Below, piece after piece: positions 26,071 through 35,539 of a stretch of DNA of 64,000 nucleotides. Both the position numbers and the translations under genes were made by a program. The notes beneath the pieces were generated by a model. It searched no databases. It was not told the origin of the DNA and worked only from the letters and a program-made list of their open reading frames with translations. Each line of letters starts with the position of its first letter. Position 1 is the stretch's first letter. Source of the stretch: Palsa-506 sp963786975 (GTDB taxonomy: Bacteria > Actinomycetota > Actinomycetes > Streptosporangiales > Streptosporangiaceae); the NCBI GenBank assembly GCA_963786975.1, contig CAWBBE010000011.1:1054001-1118000 (forward strand), given 5' to 3'.

Positions 26071-27348
26071 GTGGGCGGCAGCGGGAGAGCGGGGCGCGGC
26101 GCGTTCCGGCGGCTGGCTGCCCGGCTGGGCCCGGACATCGCGCTGCTGCGCCGGTCCCGGGAGTTCCGGCTGCTCTACGGCGGCCAGCTGGCCGCCTTCA
26201 CCGGCACCATGATCAGCTTTGTCGCCATGCCGTACCAGGCGTATCAGCTGACGCGATCCTCGCTCGTCGTCGGGCTGCTGAGCGTCGCCGAGCTGGTGCC
26301 GCTGGTGGCCGCCGCGCTGCTCGGCGGCGCGCTGGCCGACGCGGTCGACCGCGGCCGGCTGATCAGGGTCAGCCAGGGCTTCCTGTGCTGCTCCGGCGCG
26401 GCGCTGGCGCTGAACGCGGCGGCCTGGCACCAGCTGTGGCTGCTGTTCCTGCTGGCCGCGGCGAGCGCCGGGCTGTACGGCCTGCAGCGGCCGTCGGTTG
26501 AGGCGCTGGTTCCGGTGCTGGTCCGCCGCGACGAGCTGGCCGCCGCGGCGGCGCTGGCCGGGCTGCTCGGCAACACGGTCAACCTGGCCGGGCCGCTGCT
26601 CGGCGGCTTCCTGATCAAGCTCGGCGGGCTTCCCGCCGGGTACATCGCCGACAGCGCCGCCTGCGTGGTCGCGCTGCTCGCGTTCGCCCGGCTGCGCGCG
26701 ACGCCGCCTGCGCCGGAGGCGGCCCGGCCCAGCCTGCGCGGGCTGGCGGACGGGCTGCGCTACGCCAGCAGCAGGCCCGAGCTGCTGGGCAGCTACCTGA
26801 TCGACATCTCGGCGATGCTGTTCGGCGCGCCGTACGCGCTGTTCCCGGCCATCGCAGCCAGGCTCGGCGGGCCGGCCGTGCTCGGGCTGCTGTACGCCGC
26901 GCCGGGCGCCGGGGGAGTGATCGTGAGCCTGACCGGCGGCTGGGCCGGCCGCGTGCACCGGCACGGCCGGGCCATCGTGCTGGCCGTGGCCGGCTGGGGC
27001 GCGGGCATCACCGCGTTCGGGTTCGCCACCAGCCTGTGGTGGGCGGTCGCGGCCCTGGCCGCAGCCGGCGCGGCGGACATGATCAGCGGTATCTTCCGGA
27101 TGACGATGTGGAACGAGACCATCCCGGCCCGCCTGCGGGGCCGGCTGGCCGGCCTGGAGATGATCAGCTACACGACCGGGGAGCCGGTCGGCAACCTGGA
27201 GGCCGGCCTGGTCGCCGCGGCGACCGGGTCGGTGCGGATCGCGGTCGTGTCCGGCGGCGTGGCCAGCGTGCTCGGCGCCGTGCTGGTGGCCGCCGCGCTG
27301 CCCGGGCTGTGGCGGTTCGACGCCCGCGGGCACCCGGCCGGCCGCTGA
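26071..27348 (+). CDS. MFS transporter, EntS/MFS_3-type exporter
   Basis: 425 residues with about 10-12 hydrophobic segments. The MFS_3 (enterobactin exporter-like) features are present: SREFRLLYGGQLAAFTGTMI at the first helix, LGGALADAVDRGRLIRVSQG (the GxLaDrxxRr loop between helices 2 and 3) and MTMWNETIPARLRGRLAG in the second half. Such proteins export siderophores, antibiotics or small hydrophobic compounds. GTG start; no siderophore genes are nearby. Confidence 0.88.
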   Translation: MGGSGRAGRGAFRRLAARLGPDIALLRRSREFRLLYGGQLAAFTGTMISFVAMPYQAYQLTRSSLVVGLLSVAELVPLVAAALLGGALADAVDRGRLIRVSQGFLCCSGAALALNAAAWHQLWLLFLLAAASAGLYGLQRPSVEALVPVLVRRDELAAAAALAGLLGNTVNLAGPLLGGFLIKLGGLPAGYIADSAACVVALLAFARLRATPPAPEAARPSLRGLADGLRYASSRPELLGSYLIDISAMLFGAPYALFPAIAARLGGPAVLGLLYAAPGAGGVIVSLTGGWAGRVHRHGRAIVLAVAGWGAGITAFGFATSLWWAVAALAAAGAADMISGIFRMTMWNETIPARLRGRLAGLEMISYTTGEPVGNLEAGLVAAATGSVRIAVVSGGVASVLGAVLVAAALPGLWRFDARGHPAGR

Positions 27349-27350
27349 CC

Positions 27351-27365
27351 GGGCGGCGGCCGCCC
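27351..27365 (+). terminator. Short GC hairpin after the MFS gene
   Basis: GGGCGG-CGG-CCGCCC, 6-bp stem, 2 bp after the stop. Weak evidence in such GC-rich sequence. Confidence 0.3.
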
Positions 27366-27415
27366 GCCGCCGCGTCATCCGCCAGGGCCGGTTCGCGGCC
27401 GGGCGGATCATGCGC

Positions 27416-27421
27416 GACTAT
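27416..27421 (+). promoter_or_regulatory. -10-like hexamer GACTAT, leaderless
   Basis: Ends 7 nt before GTG 27429 and supports that codon as the start of the lipoprotein phosphoesterase. Confidence 0.4.
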
Positions 27422-27428
27422 TGCCCAC

Positions 27429-29024
27429 GTGCCTTTGCGCTCTTCCGTCCGAATGCCGGTTATCGCCGTCGCCGCGGCCTGCGCCCTGGCCGCCGCCGCG
27501 CTGGCCGGATGCGAGTCGCCCCGGCCGGCCGAGCGGGTGCCCGGCGGCCCGGCCGGCAGTTACCTGGTGGCGGCCGGCATCCACAAGATCAGGCACGTGA
27601 TCATCGTGATGCAGGAGAACCGGTCGTTCGACTCCTACTTCGGCACCTACCCGGGCGCGGACGGCATCCCGGCCGGCGGCGGCTCGCCCGCGGTCTGCGT
27701 GCCCGGCCCTAAGGGCGGCTGCACCCGCCCGTACCATGACACCGCGGACATCAACGGCGGCGGCCCGCACGGCGAGCGGAACGCGGTCGCGGACGTGGCC
27801 GGCGGCCAGATGAACGGGTTCGTCGCCGAGCGCGCGGCGGCGCGCCGCACCTGCCGGAACCCGGACGACCCGGCGTGCGCCGCGGGCGGCACCCCGGACG
27901 TGATGGGCTACCACACCGGCGCGGAGATCCCGAACTACTGGGCGTACGCCAGCCACTTCGCCCTCGACGATCACATGTTCGAGCCGGTCAAGTCATGGTC
28001 GCTGCCCGATCACCTGTACCTGGTGTCGGCCTGGTCGGCCCGCTGCCGGAACCGCTCGCCGGACAGCTGCGTCAACGACATCTTCGGCCCGTACCGGGTC
28101 GCCAGGTTCGAGCGGGCGGTCCGCCAGGAGGTGACAGCCGGCCAGACCGACATCGACCTGGCCTGGACCGACATCACCTGGCTGCTCTACCGCCAGCACG
28201 TCAGCTGGCGCTACTACGTGCAGGCCGGCACCCAGCCGGACTGCGTGCACGACTCGGCCGAGACGTGCCCGCGGGTCCGGCAGAGCGCCAGCACGCCGGG
28301 CATCTGGAACCCGCTGCCGCTGTTCGGCGACGTCCGGCAGGACCACCAGGCCAGCTACATCCAGCCGCTCGGCTCCTACTTCGGCGCCGCCGCCGCCGGG
28401 CGGCTGCCCGCGGTGAGCTGGATCACGCCGTCGGGCCCGGACAGCGAGCACCCTCCGGCCAGCGTGCACCAGGGCCAGGCGTACGTGACCTCGGTCGTGA
28501 ACGCGGCGATGAAGGGCCCGGACTGGAACTCGACGGCGATCTTCCTGGCCTGGGACGACTGGGGCGGCTTCTACGACCACGTGGTGCCGCCCGCGGTGGA
28601 CCAGAACGGCTACGGGCTGCGGGTTCCGGCGATCGTCATCTCCCCGTACGCCAGGCAGGGCTACGTCGACCACCAGGTGCTCAGCAGCGATGCGTACCTG
28701 AAGTTCATCGAGGACGACTTCCTCGGCGGGGCCAGGCTCAACCCCCGCACCGACGGCCGCCCGGATCCCCGGATCGACGTCCGCGAGAACGAGCCGGTCC
28801 TCGGTAACATCGCCCGGGACTTCGACTTCAGCCAGCGGCCGCGGCCGCCGCTGCTGCTGCCGACCAACCCGCCGTCCGACTCGCCCGTGCTCCCCGCCTA
28901 CTTCGCCGGCCAGCCGGCCTGCCGGGGCTGCACCACGCCGCCGCCCGCCTGGCGGTACCTGCGCCGGCCGCACCGCCGCCCGCCGCCGCTGCCCGGGCCG
29001 GGCGGCTGGCCGGGGGAGCCGTAG
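27429..29024 (+). CDS. Lipoprotein phosphoesterase (phospholipase C / acid phosphatase AcpA family)
   Basis: 531 residues. A lipoprotein signal (RSSVRMPVIAVAAACALAAA, lipobox LAGC) is followed by the catalytic domain: KIRHVIIVMQENRSFDSYFG with the metal/nucleophile motif ENRSFD, DHMFEPVKSWSLPDHLYLVS, and AWDDWGGFYDHVVPP (DDWGGFYDHV). These are the marks of the phosphoesterase family that includes bacterial phospholipases C and AcpA. It would act on phospholipid headgroups or phosphate esters at the outer membrane face. The Pro/Arg-rich C-terminus is low-complexity. GTG start chosen for the leaderless -10; ATG 27453 is possible but gives a shorter n-region. Confidence 0.9.
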   Translation: MPLRSSVRMPVIAVAAACALAAAALAGCESPRPAERVPGGPAGSYLVAAGIHKIRHVIIVMQENRSFDSYFGTYPGADGIPAGGGSPAVCVPGPKGGCTRPYHDTADINGGGPHGERNAVADVAGGQMNGFVAERAAARRTCRNPDDPACAAGGTPDVMGYHTGAEIPNYWAYASHFALDDHMFEPVKSWSLPDHLYLVSAWSARCRNRSPDSCVNDIFGPYRVARFERAVRQEVTAGQTDIDLAWTDITWLLYRQHVSWRYYVQAGTQPDCVHDSAETCPRVRQSASTPGIWNPLPLFGDVRQDHQASYIQPLGSYFGAAAAGRLPAVSWITPSGPDSEHPPASVHQGQAYVTSVVNAAMKGPDWNSTAIFLAWDDWGGFYDHVVPPAVDQNGYGLRVPAIVISPYARQGYVDHQVLSSDAYLKFIEDDFLGGARLNPRTDGRPDPRIDVRENEPVLGNIARDFDFSQRPRPPLLLPTNPPSDSPVLPAYFAGQPACRGCTTPPPAWRYLRRPHRRPPPLPGPGGWPGEP

Positions 29025-29061
29025 GCCGCCGGGCCGTTATGTCCCGCGGGTCACGCGAAGC

Positions 29062-29067
29062 TACTGT
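29062..29067 (+). promoter_or_regulatory. -10 hexamer TACTGT, leaderless promoter of the kdd operon
   Basis: Ends 6 nt before the GTG of kdd. No -35 stands out. Confidence 0.5.
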
Positions 29068-29073
29068 GATCAC

Positions 29074-30210
29074 GTGAGCCGACCTGCCCGCGCGCCGGGA
29101 TCCGCGCTCGGCCTGCACCGGGTGGCCGAGCCGGCCGGCGTGCTGCCGCAGGCGGCCTGGCGGCTGGATCCGGATCCGGCCATCTGGCCGGACGAGGTGC
29201 GGGTCCGGGTGGACCGGCTGAATCTGGACGCGGCATCCTTCCGCCAATTGCGCGAGGCCGGCCGCGCCGACCCGGCCGCGATCAGGGCAGCGGTCGCGGA
29301 GATCATCGCCGCCCGCGGCAAGATGCACAACCCGGTCACCGGCTCCGGCGGGATGCTCACCGGCATCGTCGAGGAGTCCGGCCCGGATTCCCCGCTGGGC
29401 CTGCGGCCGGGGGACCGGATAGCCACCCTGGTCTCGCTCAGCCTCACGCCGCTGGCGGTGACCGACGGGCTGGCCCGCTGGGACGGCCGGTCCGAGCAGG
29501 TGCCCTGCGACGGGCACGCGATCCTGTTCGGCCGGTCGGTCGCCGCCGTGCTGCCCGCCGACCTGCCGGTGCCGCTGGCGCTCGCGGTCCTCGACGTGTG
29601 CGGCGCGCCGGCCCTCACGCACCGCGTGGTGGCCGCGGCGGCGCAGCGGATGGCCGGCCCCGGCGGCCCGGGCGCCGGCCTGCCGCCAGGCCCGGTCGTA
29701 GCGGTGCTGGGCGCGGCGGGCAAGAGCGGGTCGCTGTCCGCGGCCGCGGCCCGCCGCGCGGGCGCCGGCCGCATCATCGGCGTGGTGCCGCACGAGCGGG
29801 ACGCGGCCGCCCTCCGCGCCGCGGGCCTGGCCGACGAGGTCGTGATCGCCGATGCCCGCGACCCGGTGGCGGCGTCCGCCGCGATCTGCCGGGCCGGCGG
29901 CCCGGCCGGGATCACCGTGGTCTGTGTGGACGTGCCGGGCTGCGAGGGCGGCGCCATTCTCGGCACCGCCCAGGGCGGCACCGTGATCTTCTTCTCGATG
30001 GCCACCTCGTTCACTGCCGCCGCGCTCGGCGCCGAGGGCGTCGCCGCGGACGTGACCATGCTGGTCGGCAACGGGTACCTGCCCGGGCATGATCAGCTTG
30101 CGCTGGACCTGGTCCGCACCGAACAATCCGTTAAGGATCTGTTTGACGGCCGTCTCCGGGAGCAGGCCGGCGGCTGGCCACCGACCAGCGAGGACGGCGA
30201 TGGCCGATAA
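29074..30210 (+). CDS. kdd: L-erythro-3,5-diaminohexanoate dehydrogenase
   Basis: 378 residues. The enzyme oxidatively deaminates 3,5-diaminohexanoate to 5-amino-3-oxohexanoate in lysine fermentation. It is recognised by segments shared with the clostridial/fusobacterial protein: LHRVAEPAGVLPQ near the start, RLNLDAASF, ARGKMHNPVTGSGGML at 80-95, RIATLVSLSLTPLAV, the nucleotide-binding VVAVLGAAGKSG near 210, and VIFFSMATSFTAAALGAEGV with DVTMLVGNGYLPGH near the end. It heads an operon with kamD, kamE and kal, and overlaps kamD by 11 bp. The gene order itself supports the call. Start is GTG with a leaderless -10. Confidence 0.93.
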   Translation: MSRPARAPGSALGLHRVAEPAGVLPQAAWRLDPDPAIWPDEVRVRVDRLNLDAASFRQLREAGRADPAAIRAAVAEIIAARGKMHNPVTGSGGMLTGIVEESGPDSPLGLRPGDRIATLVSLSLTPLAVTDGLARWDGRSEQVPCDGHAILFGRSVAAVLPADLPVPLALAVLDVCGAPALTHRVVAAAAQRMAGPGGPGAGLPPGPVVAVLGAAGKSGSLSAAAARRAGAGRIIGVVPHERDAAALRAAGLADEVVIADARDPVAASAAICRAGGPAGITVVCVDVPGCEGGAILGTAQGGTVIFFSMATSFTAAALGAEGVAADVTMLVGNGYLPGHDQLALDLVRTEQSVKDLFDGRLREQAGGWPPTSEDGDGR

Positions 30211-31809
30211 CGGCACGGGGCCCGGCGCGGGCCGCGCGGTGACCGCGCGGCTCGGGCTGGATCCCGCCATGGTCCGCGCCGCGCGCGCGCTGGCCCGGCG
30301 CGCCGGGCAGCCGGTCGTCGAGCTTGCCCGCACGCACAGCACGGTCTCGGTGGAGCGCGCGGTGCTCCGGCTGGCCGGGCTGGACGGCGCCGACGGCGAC
30401 GGCATGCCATGGGTGAACCGGCTGGCCGGCGCGGTACGCGAAACCGCCGGGCTGGAGCACGGCGTCGCGCTGCCGGCCTGGGACGCGATGCTGGCCGGCC
30501 GCTACCCCGACCTGGCCGCGCTGGCCAGGGACGCGGCCGCGGGCGCGGTGAAGTTCCGGGTGCCGGCCGGCCGCAGCGCGGACCGGGCGCGGGCGGCCGC
30601 GACCCGCGCGGTCCGCGGCGGCATCGCCGCGATCGACGCCCGCCGGGCCGAGCGGGACGCGATGATCGCCGCCACCGCGGACCCGCCGAAACCGTGGATC
30701 TACCTGATCGTGGCGACCGGCGACATCTACGAGGACATCCCGCAGGCGCAGGCGGCGGCCCGGGCCGGGGCGGACATCATCGCGGTGATCCGGTCCACCG
30801 GCCAGTCGCTGCTCGACTACGTGCCCGCCGGGGCCACCCGGGAAGGCTACGCCGGCACGTACGCGACCAGGGAGAATTTCCGGCTGATGCGCGCCGCGCT
30901 GGACGAGACCTCGCGCGAGCTCGGCCGGTACGTCCGGCTGACCAATTACGCGTCCGGGCTGTGCATGCCGGAGATCGCCGTGCTGGCCGGGCTGGAGCGG
31001 CTGGACATGATGCTGAACGACTGCATGTACGGCATCATCTTCCGCGACATCAACCCCCGCCGGACGTTCATCGACCAGCGGTTCTCCCGGCAGGTGCACG
31101 CCCGCGCCGGGATCATCATCAACACCGGCGAGGACAACTACCTGACCACTGCCGACGCCGTTGACGCCGCGCACACGGTGATCGTCAGCCAGCTGCTGAA
31201 CGAGTTCTTCGCGACCGAGGCCGGGCTGGCCGGCTGGCAGCTCGGCCTCGGGCACGCGTTCGAGATCAGCCCGGAGGTACCGGACTCGTTCCTGCTCGAG
31301 CTGGCGCACGCGCAGCTGGTGCGGGAGCTGTTCCCGGCCGCGCCGCTGAAGTACATGCCGCCGACCAAGCACATGACCGGCAACATCTTCGCCGGGTACC
31401 TGCTGGACGCGTTCTTCAACCTGTGCGGGATGATGACCGGCCAGTCGATCCTGCTGATCGGGATGATGACCGAGGGAATCCACACCCCGTTCCTGGCCGA
31501 CCGGGATCTCGCGCTGGAGAACGTCAGGTACGTGCGCGACGCGGCCGGCCGCTGGGCGACAGCTTCCGGCCGGCCCCGGGCGGCTTCATCGAGCGGCGCG
31601 CCGCCGAGGTGCTCGGCGAGGCAGTCAGCCTGCTCGGCCGGATCGGCGACCAGGGCCTGCTGGCCGCGATCGCGGACGGCACGTTCGGCGTCACCCGGCG
31701 GCCGCCGGACGGCGGCCGCGGGCTGGACGGCGTGATCGAGCAGGCCGACGGCTATTTCAACCCGGCCACCGAGCTGCTCGAGCGCGGCGCCCCGGCGGCG
31801 GCGCCGTGA
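30200..31809 (+). CDS. kamD: Lysine 5,6-aminomutase alpha subunit (one frameshift near 31545-31553)
   Basis: About 536 residues when read across one frame break. KamD carries the catalytic TIM barrel of adenosylcobalamin- and PLP-dependent D-lysine/beta-lysine 5,6-aminomutase. Visible family segments: PWIYLIVATGDIYEDIPQAQ, DIIAVIRSTGQSLLDYVPAG, YVRLTNYASGLCMPEIAVLA, NDCMYGIIFRDINPRRTFID and YMPPTKHMTGNIFAGYLLDA. After the break the C-terminus continues as DSFRPAPGGFIERRAAEVLG. One base appears to be missing in a GGCCGCTGGG run. It overlaps kdd by 11 bp and kamE by 4 bp (GTGA). Confidence 0.93.
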
Positions 31810-32561
31810 CCGGCCAGGTGATCCGGCCGTACGGCGACACCACCGGCGACGGCCGGGTGCAGGTCTCCTTCACGCTCCCGGTGCCGTCCGGGACGGCGGC
31901 CGAGCGGGCCCTGGCCGAGGGCGCGGCCCTGCAGCTGGCGGCCAGGATGGGCCTGGCGCCCGCGATGGTGGTGCACGCCAAGGGCATCGGCCCGGACTTC
32001 ACGTTCTGCATCGTGTACGGGCAGGTAAGTCACTTTGTCGACCTGGCGCAGGTCACCGTCGCCGAGCGGGAGTTCCCGCTGCTGCCGCCCGCGGAGGTCA
32101 ACCGGCGGATCCGGGCGGCGCTTGGCCGCAAGCTGGTGGTGGTCGGGGCCTGCATCGGCACCGACGCGCACACGGTCGGCATCGACGCGATCCTGAACGT
32201 GAAGGGCCACGCGGGGGAGAAGGGCCTGGAGTACTACCGGGAGATGCGCATCGTGAACCTGGGCGCGCAAGTGGAGATCGCCCGCCTGGTCGCCCGGGCG
32301 CGGGCCGAGCCTGCCGACGCCGTGCTGGTCAGCCAGGTGGTCACGCAGCGGGACGCGCACCTGTCGAACGCGGGCGAGCTGGCCGCCGCGTTCCGGGCGG
32401 CCGGCCCGCGGCGGCCGCTGCTGGTGGTCGGCGGGCCCAGGTTCGACCCGGCGATGGCCGCCGCGGTCGGCGTCGACAGGATCTTCGGCCGGGGCACCAC
32501 GCCAGGGGAGGTAGCCAGTTACCTGGCGCACGTTCTTGCTCCCGAAGGAGGCAACCGATGA
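31806..32561 (+). CDS. kamE: Lysine 5,6-aminomutase beta subunit, cobalamin- and PLP-binding
   Basis: 251 residues. The B12-binding motif DxHxxG is DAHTVG at 120-125, in GACIGTDAHTVGIDAIL. Lys133 in NVKGHAGEKGLE is the likely Schiff-base lysine for PLP. GQVSHFVDLAQVTV and the later DAVLVSQVVTQRDAH and RRPLLVVGGPRFD strands complete the Rossmann-like cobalamin domain (base-off, His-on type). It pairs with KamD to migrate the terminal amino group of lysine or beta-lysine. It overlaps kal by 4 bp (ATGA). Confidence 0.95.
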   Translation: MTGQVIRPYGDTTGDGRVQVSFTLPVPSGTAAERALAEGAALQLAARMGLAPAMVVHAKGIGPDFTFCIVYGQVSHFVDLAQVTVAEREFPLLPPAEVNRRIRAALGRKLVVVGACIGTDAHTVGIDAILNVKGHAGEKGLEYYREMRIVNLGAQVEIARLVARARAEPADAVLVSQVVTQRDAHLSNAGELAAAFRAAGPRRPLLVVGGPRFDPAMAAAVGVDRIFGRGTTPGEVASYLAHVLAPEGGNR

Positions 32562-32968
32562 CTGACGATGCACGGCTCGGCCAGGCCGTGACGCACCGCC
32601 GGTACCTGCCGGCCGGCCACGCGCATTACGGCGGGAACCTGGTCGACGGCGCGTACGTGCTCGGCCTGTTCGGTGACGCGGGCACCGAGCTGTCCATCCG
32701 GGTCGACGGCGACGAGGGGCTGCTGGCCGGCTACTCCGACGTGCAGTTCTGCGCGCCGGTGCTGGCCGGTGACGTGATCGAGGTGACTGCGGCGGTGGCC
32801 GGGGTCGGCCGTCGCAGCCGGGAGATCGCCTTCGAGGCCCGGGTGACCTGCCGGGCCGATCCGGCGCGCGGGCCGTCCGCGGGCATGGTCCTGGCCGAGC
32901 CGCTGGTGGTGGTCACCGCGACCGGGACCGTGGTGGTGCCGCCCCCGGCGCAGGCCAGGGTGAGTTAA
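32558..32968 (+). CDS. kal: 3-aminobutyryl-CoA ammonia-lyase
   Basis: 136 residues, a hot-dog fold. It eliminates ammonia from 3-aminobutyryl-CoA to give crotonyl-CoA. Supporting segments are the HYGGNLVDGAYVLGLFGDAG helix region, GLLAGYSDVQFCAPVLAGDV and the SREIAFEARV strand, plus its position after kamE as in fermenting bacteria. Alternative reading: a MaoC/thioesterase-type hot-dog of another function; the operon makes kal the best call. A strong terminator follows at once. Confidence 0.9.
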   Translation: MTDDARLGQAVTHRRYLPAGHAHYGGNLVDGAYVLGLFGDAGTELSIRVDGDEGLLAGYSDVQFCAPVLAGDVIEVTAAVAGVGRRSREIAFEARVTCRADPARGPSAGMVLAEPLVVVTATGTVVVPPPAQARVS

Positions 32969-33007
32969 CCCGGGGCGGCGCGCGGGCTGCCCGCGCGCCG
33001 CCCCGGG
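32969..33007. terminator. Bidirectional terminator with an 18-bp perfect stem
   Basis: Arms 32969-32986 and 32990-33007 pair fully around the 3-nt loop CTG. It begins 1 bp after the kal stop and lies 25 bp beyond the stop of the convergent acs gene. It is the strongest hairpin in the window; the downstream TTGTTAT gives a modest T-rich tail on the plus strand. Confidence 0.85.
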
Positions 33008-33031
33008 CGGCTTGTTATCCCCGGAGCCTGG

Positions 33032-35137
33032 TTATTCGGCGCCGAATGATTCGATTTCGGATCGTTCGGTGTCGGTGAGTTCGCGTGGTACGTCGTTTTT
33101 GGCCATTTTGGTGCTCTGGACTTGCTGCCGGATGCTGTCGACGATTTCGGGGTTGGCCAGGGTGGTGACGTCGCCGACGTCGGCGAAGTTGGAGATGGAG
33201 GCGATGACCCGGCGCATGATCTTGCCGGACCGGGTTTTGGGCATGTCGGAGACGATCCAGACGTTTTTCGGGCGGGCGATCTTGCCGATTTCGGTGTCGA
33301 TGGCGGTGGAGACCTTGGCCTGGAGTTCGGGGCTGGGGGTGGTGCCGGGTTTCAGTGAGACGTAGACCTCGACCACGCGGCCGCGGATGTCGTCGATGAC
33401 GGGCACGGCGGCGGCCTCGGCGACTTCGCTGACGGTCAGCGCGGCTGATTCGATTTCCTTGGTGCCGAGCCGGTGCCCGGCCACGTTGATGACGTCGTCG
33501 ACGCGGCCCAGGATGCGGTAGTAGCCGTCGGCGGCGCGGACCGCGCCGTCGCCGGCGAAGTAGGGCCAGTCGCGCCAGTCCTTGCTGGCGGGGTCCTTGT
33601 TGTACTTGCGGTAGTAGGTGTCGGTGAACCGTTCGGGCTGGCCCCAGATGGTCTGGAAGATGCCGGGCCAGGGGTTGCGGATGCAGATGTTCCCGGCGCT
33701 GCCGTCGGGCAGCTCGGCGCCGTCCTCGTCGTAGATCGCGGCGTAGATGCCCAGGACCATCGGGCCGCAGCTGCCGGGTTTCATCGGCTGCAGGCCCGGC
33801 AGGGTGCTGCCGAGGAACCCGCCGGTCTCGGTCTGCCACCAGGTGTCCACGATGACCGCCTCGCCCTTGCCGACCACCGACTGGTACCAGCGCCAGACCT
33901 CGGGCTCGATCGGCTCGCCGACGGTGGTCATGTGCTTGAAGTGGTAGTCATAACGGGCCGGCTCGTCCGGGCCGAGCTTGCGCAGCATCCGGATCGCGGT
34001 GGGCGAGGTGTGGAAGATGTTCACCTTGAGCTTCTCCGCGATCCGCCACGGCCGCCCGGCGTCGGGGTAGTTGGGCACGCCCTCGTAGATCACCGTGGTG
34101 GTGCCGAGCGCCAGCGGCCCGTACACGATGTAGGAATGGCCGGTGATCCAGCCGATGTCGGCCATGCACCAGTACACGTCGCCGGGGTGGATGTCCTGGT
34201 AGTACCGCGACGTCCCGGCCACGTACGACAGGTACCCGCCGGTGCTGTGCACGCAGCCCTTCGGGCGGCCGGTGGTGCCGCTGGTGTACATCAGGAACAG
34301 CGGCGCCTCGGCCGGCATCGGCACCGGCTCCACCACCGCGCCCCGATGGGCGGCCAGCAGGTCATCGGCGAACACGTCCCGGCCGGCCGCCATCGGGGTC
34401 GCCGACGCGTACTTACCCGGATGCCGGCGCCAGACCAGCACCTGGCCGACTTCCTGGCCCTGCTTCGCCGCCTCCGCCAGCGCCTCGTCGGCCTTTTCCT
34501 TGTGATCGATCAGCTGGCCGCCGCGGTAATAGCCGTCCATCGTGATCAGCACCCGGCTGCCCGAATCAGCGATCCGGGTCCCGCAGGCATTACCGGAGAA
34601 CCCGCCGAACACCTGCGAGTGGATGACGCCCAGCCGCGCGCAGGCCAGCATCGTGACCGCCAGCTCCGGCACCATCGGCATATGCAGCGTCACCCGGTCC
34701 CCGGTGACCAGCCCCAGGTCATCACGCAGCACCGCGGCGAACTCGTTCACCTGCCGCAGCAGCTCACCGTAACTGATATGCACATGCTCATCAGATTCCA
34801 GCTCCGGCACGAACACGACCGCGGTCTTACCCGGATCCGCCGCCGCGTGCCGGTCCACGCAGTTAAACGACGCATTCAGCTTCCCGCCGGTAAACCACTT
34901 CCAGAACGGCGGATCAGACGTGTCCAGCATCGTATGCCACGGCTCATCCCACGACAGCAGCCCGGCATACTCCCCGAAGCAACCCGGGAAATTACCCTCA
35001 CCGAACCGCTCAAAAACCGCCGGATCGCTGCCGTTAGCCTGAGCCACGAAACTCTCCGGCGGCTGGAAATACTCTTCCTCCCGCCAGTGCACGGCGATCT
35101 GTGATTCGGAGACCTTCGACCCGGGATTTTCAGACAT
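33032..35137 (-). CDS. acs: Acetyl-CoA synthetase (AMP-forming)
   Basis: 701 residues, slightly longer than the typical 650. ANL motifs in order: ISYGELLRQVNEFAAVL, PLFLMYTSGTTGRPKG (P-loop), HTSPTAIRMLRKLG, DTWWQTETGGFLG (the Acs Trp that shapes the acetate pocket), YFAGDGAVRAADGYYRILGR (A8 hinge) and PKTRSGKIMRR with the catalytic, acetylatable Lys. It converts acetate, ATP and CoA to acetyl-CoA. Start ATG 35137 is behind GGAGGGC; an upstream in-frame ATG exists. Codon use has more A/T in third positions than the neighbours. The lysine is a likely target of the Pat-type acetyltransferase at 57091-59774. Confidence 0.95.
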   Translation of the reverse strand: MSENPGSKVSESQIAVHWREEEYFQPPESFVAQANGSDPAVFERFGEGNFPGCFGEYAGLLSWDEPWHTMLDTSDPPFWKWFTGGKLNASFNCVDRHAAADPGKTAVVFVPELESDEHVHISYGELLRQVNEFAAVLRDDLGLVTGDRVTLHMPMVPELAVTMLACARLGVIHSQVFGGFSGNACGTRIADSGSRVLITMDGYYRGGQLIDHKEKADEALAEAAKQGQEVGQVLVWRRHPGKYASATPMAAGRDVFADDLLAAHRGAVVEPVPMPAEAPLFLMYTSGTTGRPKGCVHSTGGYLSYVAGTSRYYQDIHPGDVYWCMADIGWITGHSYIVYGPLALGTTTVIYEGVPNYPDAGRPWRIAEKLKVNIFHTSPTAIRMLRKLGPDEPARYDYHFKHMTTVGEPIEPEVWRWYQSVVGKGEAVIVDTWWQTETGGFLGSTLPGLQPMKPGSCGPMVLGIYAAIYDEDGAELPDGSAGNICIRNPWPGIFQTIWGQPERFTDTYYRKYNKDPASKDWRDWPYFAGDGAVRAADGYYRILGRVDDVINVAGHRLGTKEIESAALTVSEVAEAAAVPVIDDIRGRVVEVYVSLKPGTTPSPELQAKVSTAIDTEIGKIARPKNVWIVSDMPKTRSGKIMRRVIASISNFADVGDVTTLANPEIVDSIRQQVQSTKMAKNDVPRELTDTERSEIESFGAE

Positions 35138-35410
35138 TGCTCGCCCTCCAGCCGGAAGATGAACCCGCAGGGGATTCACGCTTCATGGAAATGCCAGCGC
35201 CGCCGGTTGCAGCGCGCATCGCGGATATTGCGGATCCAGCCGTGCCGCGGCCATCGCGTGCGGTGCTGGCATCGCAGACCGGACGCTCGCTGACAACTCT
35301 GTCATGCCGCCCTCACACGCTGGGGAGGCTTTATCGTATCGCCGCGGGACAACACCGAACAGGGCCCTTCGGCCCTTGCCCGGCCGGGGCCGGGAGGCCA
35401 GCGGGAGAGG

Positions 35411-35438
35411 TTGACATCACGGCGATCGGCGGTATGTT
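35411..35438 (+). promoter_or_regulatory. Near-consensus sigma-70 promoter TTGACA-N16-TATGTT
   Basis: TTGACA at 35411-35416 and TATGTT at 35433-35438. In this GC-rich region such a match is rare. Predicted transcription start is about 35445, giving a leader of about 285 nt before the mannosyltransferase start. Confidence 0.55.
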
Positions 35439-35539
35439 GCTAGCCAGTCCAGCACCTGGCCAGCAGGCCGGCCGGGCAGCCGACCGGCAATGCTGCGCCA
35501 TGCGGCTCCTGAATGCCCACGGGGGTTGGACCCGGAAGC

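Noticed and set aside
35357..35373. AGGGCC-CTTC-GGCCCT hairpin read as a terminator
   Set aside because: It lies upstream of both flanking genes, so neither would use it as a terminator. It has no T-tract.
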